Source: Blastobasis lacticolella
Taxonomy: Eukaryota > Arthropoda > Insecta > Lepidoptera > Blastobasidae
Reading direction: 5' to 3'
Length of the DNA stretch: 64,000 nucleotides
Assembly (NCBI GenBank): GCA_905147135.1
Contig: LR990046.1
Location: 10,756,501 to 10,820,500, forward strand
Below are positions 34,901-46,900 of this stretch, one piece after another; within the stretch, counting starts at the first letter, position 1; every line of letters begins with the position of its first letter. The translations under genes and the position numbers were made by a program. The notes beneath the pieces are model-generated. The model was not told the DNA's origin and made no database searches. It saw only the letters and a list, made by a program, of their open reading frames with translations.

Positions 34901-37900
34901 TTGGACGTTATGCTGCTTATTACAATAGGTGATAGACGACACCCTGCAACCTCAGAATCTTGCGTTGTAATTTGATTTGTATTCGCCGGGGCGCGTGCAT
35001 TTCGTGCGCGCTCGCCGGTGTACACAAGATACATAATAGATAATCATAACACATGAGTTTAACGATCAATAGTTTTTCGATGTTTGATAAGAGATTAATT
35101 AAATCCTATCTATTTCAAGAAGTATTTGCTCTAGTTCTAAGTTTCAAAAAGTCGTTATGCCTGTAACACTTTTCATTTTTTAAGCGACGCTAATGACAGA
35201 CTATCAGACAGGTCGCCTTATGGTAACTATTTTGTAACCTTCTCCAGATGCGTATGCTTAAATGATGTAAATGCTTTGACTTATCCTATAAACAGAATAC
35301 AACGCGGTAGAGACAATAACCTAATAGACATACAAAGTACCTATCTACACAATGCACAAACAATTACCTATGTCGCAAGATAAATAATACCCGTACTAGC
35401 TAGATAATTTATATCCTTTCTCCTTAACGCCGGTAACAATGAATGCAAAAAGCCTTAGTGATAGTATAATGTGGTTTAATTGCGCGTTTGTTCCCACGGA
35501 ATCGCAGGGTGATGCTGGACATACAGCAGCCACCGGCTGTCAAGATCGCCCACAAGACAAAGAAAGAGTTCACCAAGGTGAGTCCACACGTCTATCGGGA
35601 GAACCTGCATTCGCACCTAATCATTTTTGTTACATTCGTTTTGTCCAGTAATATTCTTGTTACTTATATTAGTTTCAGTTGATTTTTTTTTGTAAGAACT
35701 AGCCAGGCATTCGACTGCCATCTTACATGGCGGAATCGTAAGTGGTACGTTTAGGTTGCTAACAATTTATATAGATAACTACGTGACGGTCGTCCTACTT
35801 AACGAAACTAGCTCGTGGCTTCGGCTCCGCTCACGCGGAAGGGGATAAAAGGCAGCCCATGTCCTTCGGCCTCCCTTTAATTGTATATCCGCACCGCAAA
35901 ACTGATGAATATTACCAAAAACAGGCCTCGACGTATCGCAGGCAGGTTTGGACGCGAAGGAAGTACGTAAATAGCCTTTTGCTTTTATAATATTAGATCG
36001 GATTAAAAGCTACGACCAGAAGAATCATTTAATCTCCCTTTTTTAAAACGGAATTCCTTTGAGCTCAACGGAAGGTCCTAAATAGGATTTGGCCTTGTTT
36101 TCATGTCAGTTTGTTTGTGTTTGTGTTAAAATTGTGTTTTTTGTGTAATCCGCAGGCGTGGCCGCCGCACATCGGCATTGGCTCGCCGGAGGACACTCTG
36201 CAGTCTTGCTTCAGTCTTGTGCCGCATAAGCCGCATAAAGACATTGTCAAGTACAACCTGAATGCCAATAAGGTCAGTAATGGCTCTCACGACAATCTTT
36301 TCTCGGGTGACGTGCTTACCATTAGGTAAATTATTAGTGCTGTTGTATCTCCTAATTTGTAAAACAAACATTGTTGGCAATGAGGTACCTATCTACGTGT
36401 AACAACATTATTTCATATGTAACATTATTTCAATATTGTGTTTAACACAAAATCTATCCTACGCCTATGAGATAAATACAGCGATGAGTACGACTTCCTT
36501 TTTTCCATTGAACTTAAAATTAAAACCCCGTTAATAATGAAATTACTAAGTACGTAATTAAATTTTTTATCATAAATAAAACATTGTTTTTGCTGCTGTG
36601 GCGAATATTTCAGTAGTAAATCGGCCTAAACTCTGCCTAATCTGAAATATATAAGGCTGTAGCTAATATTTAGGTAGTGTGAGCACAGCTATGGCGGCGC
36701 TGTTTACTCAGCCGCACATGTCAGTGTTCCGTTTTTGCGCGGTCTTTAATAGAAATTCATAAAGAGCTAAGATTATACAGAAATCCATACATACGTACAT
36801 ACCGTCACGTCTTTTCCCGTAAAATTGTTAGCGTTACAAAATCTTGTTGTAAAACAGCATCGTCGACATGAGTAGCGGTCCCGTCCACCCTGCGTTCGAC
36901 TCCCTATAAGGGGTATGAATTGAAGTGACTACAACTTACCGCGTGTTGAATTGCCTTTACGAAATTATGACTTACTAGCTTTTGCCCGCAACTTCGTCCG
37001 TAAAATTCGGCTATTTTTGGAGAGAAAAAGTAGCCTAGTCCTACCCCAGGTTGCCATATACCTACTTATCTCCTTGATAATTTTATCCAAATCTGTTCAG
37101 CGGTTTAAGCGTGAAAACGTAACTAACAGACTGACAGACGGAATTCAGATTGCATTCAGTTGTTGCGTGTACACACGGCAGCAAATCAAATCACCCATTT
37201 GCAGTGATTAAAATTTTAAGCTCGATGTTCCGCATTTACTATTTGCGTATGCAATTGAAAGGTAAATCCTGACGACACTATGTCACAGGCGTAGTGAAGA
37301 CTGTAGATATTTGGTCTAGTCTGCCAAGTTGTCGGTCCCTCCAGCGTACCTACTCAATTAAACTTGCAGCGCGGAACAAAGCCGCACGGCGCCGCCTGCG
37401 CCTCCACCGGATCACTTTTCGAGTTCCCACTTACGTCTACTATGCAAAAGATATTTCCGACTTCCCCCAACTTTCAGGCTTTGCCCTCAAGAATTACGCC
37501 GCCTACTGTCGTTACACAGAATAATTAAAACTCCATTGTCTTTCAATTCTACTTGCGGTTGTAAAATCCGTCATTGTTAACATACCAACATGAATATTAA
37601 TTTGAAATATCATGAGGAAAGTTTTCCTTTGAAGGAACGCTGTAAACAGGGGGCTCGGAAGCGTTGCTGTTACAATCCTTAAGGTGATATCGCAATATTG
37701 ACCTTCTCCTTATATTGCTGAGGGTCGGGCATGTCGTCGAGGGCTAGTTTAACTGTATTTGTAACTGATTTTGTTAGGATTGTATTTAGAATTCTCGAGC
37801 TGTTACACTACCTTTTCTTTTGAAGGGTCAATAAGTAAATACCCTCCCCAATACCCAATAAATACCTCCCGACGATGGAATACATTTTATTCAGATATTA

Positions 37901-40900
37901 GATTATCAGATATTAGGCTTAGAAGCCTGGCATCCAAGTAACGCACAGGCATCGCGAGATGTCCTAGAGCCCTATTTTTGAACCGCTCGCATCCACGCGG
38001 GTGCTCGCCTTCTAATGCCTGTCTTTTCTATCACTAACAACTTACCACGAATGTGAAAGAGACAGGTAGCCCTGGCCGACCTCTGGTCGACGGTGGATCG
38101 TCTGACCGTGTGCTTAACATGTCAATAAAAAAAAACAATAATACCCCTATGTAAATAGGAATGTGTAACCACGTTCCAATCTGCTTAGATTCCGGTGGTC
38201 AGATGGCAGCCGCTCCACTGTAATTACCGATCGCTAAATCCCAAGCCCCGGGCTCTCGCGCGTGTGATTACAACCGGTATAATGAGGCCAAGATTAACTA
38301 CGGTGGCGCACTACACCAAGCGACGGAACGCAACCGATGGAGACGACTGGTTGACAAAGGGAGACAGCTTGTTGTCAAAGTTAGGAGTCACAATCCTCAG
38401 CGTCAGGAACCTAATGGGAGTCACAATCCTAAGTGACGCGTAGCAATGGCTTAATGTGGCGTCACAGCTGCGGTTAAACTCCATTGCGAAGTTACGGTTA
38501 CGTCATTGAACTGTCAAAAACACTTATGACTTCACATTCACACGCCTCCATGCCAAACCAGCCATAGTTTGAGCTAAGTTTACCACATAAATTAGTTTGA
38601 TACATATTTGAGTTCTAGGATACCTAAACAATCTGGTATATACTAGGATGTTCACAAACCTATAATGCTTCTTTTGCTTCTATACTTTTTGGACAAACTG
38701 TTTTAACAACAAATTAGAGGATATTGTTGATACACTTTTTGGCAACTTTTTCACATAATCGACATCCCGCTGAATGCATGTGATGAGCCTTGGCACAGGC
38801 TTATTTGTGCGCTCCTCGAAGATCTTTACCGCCAGCTCCGAAATATAGCACGACCTCATTTCAGAAACTATTTCTGCATCTGCTCCTCGACTGCAATGTT
38901 AATTGCGCATCTGGTCACCACACCACAACTTAAGTTTATATACTACTGTATTCCAACGCTGTTTACTCGGTCAGTAGACCGGTTCTACTATTTAGTGACA
39001 CCAACGCTCACGAAACAAACATGCACTGGCCTCTAGACTCGCAGAACACTTAATTTCTGCACATGCTTCGTATTTGTGAGTTCTCCCTTTAGGTTTAACC
39101 ACAAAATTTCAATAAATAAACCCCAAAGTAAGAAAGCTTGTGTTATGGGGGCTAGAGAACTGATAAACTACTTACATATGTATTTTTATACATATAACAC
39201 CCAGACCCGTAACAGAAATTAAAATTCATCATTTCAATTGTTTAAAATTCATCATTTCCATTTCTGTCCGGCCGGGACTTGAACTTTGAAAGAGGTCCCG
39301 CCTCTGCGTGGCAGGCCGGCTGACCAACTGAACCACTCAGGTCGTCAGTTCATCATTTTCATTTTAAATACTAACAATGAATAATTCATACCAAAACGTT
39401 TCCTCATTCAGTTCTTGCGGTATCTCTGCGAACTGGACTACGTGCACCCGGAGGACGCCGGACGCCGCTTCGTGCTGTCCTACAGCCTTGCTGATGGAAC
39501 GGTAATATATAGAACCGCTCTCAATAGTAGATATATTCGTACTAATAGTACATGAGAGCTTGCATAACTGGAAGCGCGCTATGGAGACATATCTAATGGA
39601 AGTCAATTTATGTTAAGTTTTCACCTTGGTATTTCATTGAAATCTACATGTTTATACAGCTCTATACTATAACTACATATTGTATTATACATACGGTGCT
39701 GTTAATAATAATTAATACTATCTTTCAGCTTTTTATTTTGTGGTAAGTACTAAAGTAATGAACTCTCATGAATGTGGAAGGAGTGTATCAAATTTGGTCA
39801 TCATCTATCAAACTACCTTTGTAATACAATTCTAGTTAGAACGATTTCATAATCTTCATCCCTGTCCAGATCAAGATCGGCGAGATCGCGCGCCGCAACT
39901 CCGGCATCAAGGAGGGCAAGTTCCTGAAGCCGATGAAGCTGGAGCTGCCTGAATCGGACCACAACTTCCCAACGTACTACACGCCGGACAAGTTCTATAT
40001 TGGTTAGTGCGAGTTTGCTAACTGGGTAATCACATAAGTTACTCGGGAATTATGCAACTTCAGCTTGCTAAAACGTTACCTGAAATGAAACTTTAGATAC
40101 GGTTATTATATCTGGGCAAATCGAGGTAAACTGTAATTACCTGATCTGCCAAATCCTGGATCATGATCAGGGCGTGTTTCGGTCCTCGTGCGCGAGAGCA
40201 CAACATGAATATTTTATTATTCTACCTATATTCCTATCATTGCCTAGGTTTTCGTTCTAAGTATTTACCTAGGAGATATTTGGGTAATATCATTAAAGAA
40301 ATTTTACAGACGAAGATTTACAGACGTTGCATGTAGGGACCAACATAATTATACAAATTCAAACCCAACGTTTTGTAATACTGCACTGCAATGCCAACAA
40401 ACCTAACCAGATTATAATCTGGTTCACCTCACCTGCCCAGGTGCCATCATCCCTGTGTTCAAGCACCGTTTCCGCATCATCGGCTGCGACCTGTACGTGC
40501 ACCGGTACATGAGCGCCAACCCTGAGAAGTTCCCGCAGGAGGTGATCGACAACGTCCGCAACTACCACATGCGCGAGGGTAACCTCAAGGACGAACTGGA
40601 GGTAATTGCTGAATTCAAGGTTTAGTCTATGGAGTCAAAGACGGGCTGAAGACGCCCTCTTGAGTTGACCGCTAGCTGGAGGAGTCAGATATCTAGCAAA
40701 TGGTGTTTGTTATTTGTCTCCGTCGCTAAGCAACATGCTTACTACGGCGACGTTTAAAAAGCCTCCGCAAAAGAAATTTGGTTCGCATGGGACCTTAGGT
40801 ATTTAGATAAAAAGATAGGTAGATACCTAACCATAGGAATACTAGCTATGGCAACTATAAATCTAGTAGTAGATATTTGCCTTCTAGCCACGTCATAGAT

Positions 40901-43900
40901 AAATATATAATAAAAAGGAAAAGTAATAAAATATTTCATCACATAGGTATCATAATTATATAGACAATAACAGTTCAATTAAATTTACAGTAGAACCTGT
41001 GTGAGAGACTGGTAATGTGTGAGATACTGATATAGGTACTTAATGCATTATCACGTTCTAGGCGATGTAATATTGTCTGTTTCGTCCTATTCTGATTTGT
41101 GTCGAGCGTAGGTTTGCTAGGTCGTATTTACAACCACCACAACGTTCCCCAGTCGGCCGCCCGCGAGGAGCACGCCGCCGAGGCCCACGCGCAACTCGTG
41201 CGCATGGGCGCTGACGCGGTGGCCGAGCCCAGCGCGATGGAGCGTTGCCTGGGCGCGCTGGACGTGGTGGAGGGCAGCGCGAGCCCGGGGGCAGCCATGC
41301 CCGCCATGCCGCCCGCCACCACGGATATGATGGCCTACGATGATATGCTAAGAGCTCATAGACAGAGGTAAGCAAATGCTACGGCAGAACTCTGCGGACG
41401 CGGTGGCCGAGCCCATCGCGATGGAGCGCTGCCTGGGCGCGCTGGACGTGGTGGAGGGCAGCGCCAGCCCGGGGACGGCCATGCCCGCCACCACGGATAT
41501 GATGGCCTACGATGATATGCTGAGAGCCAATAGACAGAGGTAAGGACGACTGGTTCAGTTAGGTTACTGCCACGCAGAGGTCCCGAGATCGATTCAAGGC
41601 CGAGCAGAAATTTAAATAATGTATTTTAATTACTTTTACAGGTGTGGGTGTATTATGTATTATAAGTGGATATGTATACATATAAGTGTGTATATAAGTA
41701 GTTTATCAGTTATTTGACACCCATAACACAAGCTTTGCTTACTTTGGGGCTAAATAGCGCTGTGTGAAGTTCAAACATTTTTATTTATTTAAGACAGGGC
41801 TACGGAAGAACTGCGGCCGCGATGGCTGAGCCGAGCGCCATCTGCTTCAGGGCGTCATAATGTCACGTCACGAACTAGCTCATTAAACAGTCCACTATTG
41901 GACTTACTTCCCCATATTAGTGGAGGTAACCAATCTGGTCAGGTTCTCCTGTTACCTACCTATCTCGGAGGTCAGAAGGCAGTTGCTCTAGAAAACTACC
42001 ACGGAGCCCTAAACTGTTCAACCAGTCTCCGGGTCTCCAGCGAAACACCTCTACTCGCTCCGCTGTATCTAATTACCTGATCTGCCAAATTCTGGATCAT
42101 GGTCAAGGTGATCTGGTAGATTTGCTCGAAAGACACTTTCCCGAAAAGACATTTGCGTGGACTAATTTTCACAGCAATTGATCCTAATGTAGCTGTGTAG
42201 GTAAATATAGGCCATGATGCATGCAACTGTGTCGAAATATCGGGCTACTCGTCAACAATGGTACGCGGTAGGAAACCCGGAACATACTCCTAAAATGTGA
42301 AACATAGACCCGTCTCACCCACCAACCCCTTGCCACCAGCGCGCCAACATGCGAGGACGTGGTGCCGTTGAAGGGCATCTTGAAGAGCGGCGCGGCGCGA
42401 GACGACCACCAGAAGGTGGTCTGCTTCACCGGCCCGGAGACGACGCACCCCCCGCGCACCACCTTCTCCCCGTACCCGCCCGGCACGCAACCGCCCTTCG
42501 ATGAGGACCCTGACTTCTGCAACCGATACAAGGATCCGGTAAGACTGCTTTTTAGTATTCACTTGGCATACTTAATTTTTTTACCACCGCCAATTTTTTG
42601 ACCTGGTGGACGATAACGCCGAAGACTCATCGACTTATGACAGATAAGAAGAAAAGATTTTTGTTTATATTTGTAAAGCTTAAACTCAAAAACTACTAAG
42701 CCGATTTTAAATATTCTTTCACTAATAGGAAGCTACGTTATTTCTGAGTGACATAGGCTACATTTTATATCGGGAAAAAATAGGGTCCCGCGGGAAAGTT
42801 GAATGTTTACAGAAATCTGAACTGCGCGCGGTTAAAAGCCGTAAGGAACGGCTAGTGACAGATAAGTGCCTTCATTGTGCAATTTGTTTTAAGTATTCTA
42901 GCCATTCGGCCGTGTGGTGTCCGGCAGAGTAGAATAGCACCAACCCCTTACACTCGTGGGTGTCGTACAAGGCAACTAATGTTTTCGAGGTAAAAGATGA
43001 AGAGTCTCCGTAGTCTGGAAAATGGCCAGCAACATTTTCCATTATTATATTTAAACACTGCGATCTCCAACCCGCCTGCCAAGCGTGGAGATTATGGCAA
43101 TAACCTCCCCTTTCGTGGGAGAGGCCCAAAGTCCTGCAGTGGATTGTTACGGGCTGTGATGATGATGATTCTAGCCATATTCTATTTTTTTAATTCCTAG
43201 AATATTATAAATTCATAAGAAATTTAAAACCGCGTCGAAATAAGACCATATCAGCGTAGGAGTTGTGAGTCCAACCACAAAAAGATTGCCAATTGTGTTA
43301 TTGTGCAATAAAGTTTTAAATAGATAAATAATAATACTAATAAAAAGAGACACGTTATACTTGTAACAAACAAATGCAAAACATGATGATGAAATTATTT
43401 CAACTCTCGGCGCAAACAAAGAGACTGTTTTATCATAATATCAACAGCCCTTAGCTGTTCACTTGTGTTTCCTTAACTGGTATACAAGAACCTCCTCGAA
43501 AACACTTTTCACTGCTGACGTAAATCTCAAAGAGTCAGTGCTAACAAACGCGGCCATGCGTCGTGCGCACAGCTGTATGGCTGCTGAAATATACCATACG
43601 TGCGTATGGCTGGCCGACCAGCTGAGTCTATATTGGCGCTACGCGGGTGCGCGGGCCGATGCCGATTGAGTTCATTTATTTTAGCTTTATTTTGTATGGA
43701 CTGGCCAGATGACTCGTGCGCATTGGCGTTACACCGATTCCGTTCGTTCGTTCGTTCAATCGTTGAGTTAATAGAGGGTGTCCCGCAATCACCACGCTTG
43801 TTGCGAGCGAGAAAATAAATAGTCCTGCCCATTTTCTCGTTTGTCGTGTTGTAACAACACTCTTTTGCTACACTCCACTCGGCCAGACACCACACGACGT

Positions 43901-46900
43901 CCACATTCCGGTGTTGGTACTCTTGACAAGTCGGAGAAGTTCGCCTTTATATGAGGTACCTACTACCCCGTTCTCTAGTTCTCCGATTTCCGGTTTGAAG
44001 GATAATGCAGCCAGTACAATTACAGAATTGAAGCACATCACATTAGTCCTCTCAGTGACTTGTGCAACAGTTCCCCCCTTCCCCACCACACTACTAAGCC
44101 GCACTACTGGTAGTGTAGTGGGTATTTTTATTTCCCTTCTGCACTACTGGTCCGGTAGTGTCGTAGGTAGTTCCCCATTACACTACCTAATTTATTTTCG
44201 CAACTTGATACGGGTTAGTTACTAGGGTTTTCTACCCGGGTATTTAAGGGATTTTGTACCCGGATACAATCTGAGTGCCATACGCCATGTTGGCAATGTT
44301 ACGCCTTAAAGAGTTTAAATAGCGCATATCTTCACCGATAAGGCAACTAATAAAATACATATTATAAGTCAGGATAAGTTCAAGTGTAGTTTATTTTTTT
44401 ATAATTGTTCTTTTCTTATAAATCTTTGGTTTTTAGTTTCTTTATGCGTCTCTCTACCGATTCCAGAGGTGCCAGATAGACCTTGGCAGATCCGTCCAAT
44501 AGGTGACAACAGTATTCCATGCAGGGCCGAATTTGGGCTTTATAATATAGTGCCAACCTCTGCTCGGATGAAAAATACTGCCTTGCCCTAGAGAGGATGC
44601 CTAGTTGTCCCTAGTAGAGCGATCAATGAGAGACTCTCAACAAGACTCGACATCCTCTCTCTTGGTCTTTGCACTGGATGTGTACCTGTCCATCACTGTG
44701 GTGCCATCTGCATACCCAAAAGCACCGGGTTCGAGCAGATCCTTTACGTGCAACAGGACCAGGGTGTTCTGTTCTGTACAGGGTTGTGTTCTATCGTCCC
44801 TATTTTATTATCCATATCCCCAAAGAAAATAATCTAATGAACAAATCCATTGATTGCACAATCTGGATGTCCAACGTGACATTATTCATCGATGTTAATT
44901 TTTTCCTCCATAAAAAATTTTGTTTAGCGCTGAAGCCCACTTTTAGTTGAATGGTTTTGACTTTTGTTAGAATAAACATGCATCGGCCACATTAGCTTTC
45001 CAATAGGGCTTTCACAGATATATTCTTCTTTGTTATATTACAATTTGAAAACAAAAGATTTAAAAAAATACCTTTTACTTACCTTTTCTTTAAAAAATAG
45101 GTAAATACCCGGGTACCCGGGTATACCCGGGTGTTATAAATAATAATACCCGATACCCAGGTATCTAAAACAGTCCCGTAAAAACAAAATTCATGGGTTT
45201 ATTTAACATAGATTCAAAGTATTTACATAAAATCTCATCATCATCATCATCACGCGAGGGCCCAGGGTTCACCTTCCTGCTACTCTTGGCCCACCTCGCT
45301 CGGTCTTCGGTATCCTTAGTGGTGATTTTATTGGCACGCATATCAGTCTTGACTATGTCAAGCCATCGCTTCTTGGGCTGGCCTCTCCGCAAGGCGTGGC
45401 TATACCAGCGAAGGCGGCACGGCACTCATGCAGCTTTTCTGCGATGTCATGGACGCCAAGGCTACCTCGAATGTGGAAATTTCGAACGCGATCCTTTCGT
45501 GAAACTCCACACATCCACCGCAGCATCTTCATTTCCGTGACGCGCAGCTCCTGCTTGTGTCGCTTTTTTTTGTCCAAATGGATACACTAGATAGGGGCGT
45601 TTAAAGTCGTGTTATACCTATACGTATTAAGTTAATAATGTTAGATTGGTGTAAATAAACGGATAAAAATAGGAATATTGATTTTTAGTTACCCGTATAA
45701 AGCGAAAAAAAATTAGGTAGTGCAATGGGGAACGTATATACATATATGTATTTTACAAATACCTACGACACTACCGGACTAGTAGTGCAGAAGGGAAATT
45801 ACCAGTAGTGCGGCTTAGTAGTGTGGTGGGGAAGGGGGGCAACAGTTACTAGTAACAGTTAGTTACAGTGGGTTAGGGGCAACAGTTAGATACTGCTGTC
45901 TAGGTACTTAGGTTGTTTGCTCGTTTGACATTATGTCATATAAAATCGTTAACACTTCGGCACTTATAACCAAATGTTGTAAATCATTTTGGTATATACG
46001 TCATCGATTCTAGACATGTGTAGAACTTAAAACGCTCAATCTCGGCATCAGCATTCTCTCGTATTAAACAATGTTCGATTATCATCCACAGGGCTGGAAA
46101 GAGCGCAAGGAGCGTCGCAAGCGCAACGAGTGCGCGTATGAGATCACGCCGAACCAGACCACTATGATGGATGTCGAGCCGCCCGCGCCGGAGAAGAAGA
46201 CCATTCCGGGCTACTTGGGCACCTATAACATCGACTGCAAAAAGGTAGATGTGCAGTCATTATTATATCCGACGAATAACGCCCACAGCTCGGAAGAAGC
46301 CTCCCGCAGAGATCCACGCACAACGACGGATTCTGCGTCGTCCGCATCCAGCTAGTATCTGCGACCTTTACCGCAGGTCGTCGGTTCACCTTACAGGTGA
46401 CCTGTGGGTAGGTGCTGCGAACTTGACTTTCCCATAGAGTAGTAGAGGTCGAAGATAAAGTCCCTCTATAAATATCTACACAATATATGACATAGGTACT
46501 CTATTAGTAACTAAACTCTATTAAAAACCCAGCGCAGGTTTATGTCCGCACTGCGATCTATGGATGCACTTTCTATTCAGATATCTGCAGCTATATACAG
46601 GAGCTTACAATACTAACATTTTTTAATTATTTTTCGTCAATCAAGCGTGTGTCTGCTCAACCTATCACGAGATTACTTTCTAAAGAACATCGAGCCTCCG
46701 ACCAATTAACCACTGCACTGGAGAGATCCGCAGCACGTTTTTATTCGAATTGGCCTACGCGTAAGTCTAGTGTGTAAGCTACGTAGAATGACTGATAAAA
46801 TGCTTCGGATATTAGCATATGTTCTGTGGTTGCGGTCCCACGTAAGCACTCGTAGGTAATTCACTACTAGCTAACCCGTCGTATGCCACAGGTCCCGGAA

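Larger units (their letters stand above)
36273..39411 (+). other. EFHC-like intron, contents
   Basis: A Helitron-like piece at about 36966-37215, a dispersed repeat at 38165-38300 and a SINE at 39112-39346. A region at 38645-39060 has a frame on the minus strand (ELAVKIFEERTNKPVPRLI) that looks transposon-derived but unassigned. The reading frame at 37294-37524 has no recognisable similarity. Confidence 0.5.
42539..46091 (+). other. EFHC-like intron, contents
   Basis: Holds a repeat piece near 42660-42800 (CTAAGCCGATTTTAAATATT, GAGTGACATAGGCTACATTT), a SINE (42906-43167), a unique-looking GC-balanced stretch at 43460-43900 with (GTTC)n, and the hAT-like element (44073-45839). No exon between. 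Confidence 0.6.

Noticed and set aside
37294..37524. 76-codon plus-strand frame in an EFHC intron
   Set aside because: No recognisable family, no good splice sites that fit neighbouring phases.
41058..41375. Arg/Pro-rich minus-strand frames opposite EFHC exon 10
   Set aside because: Shadows of the GC-rich plus-strand exon.
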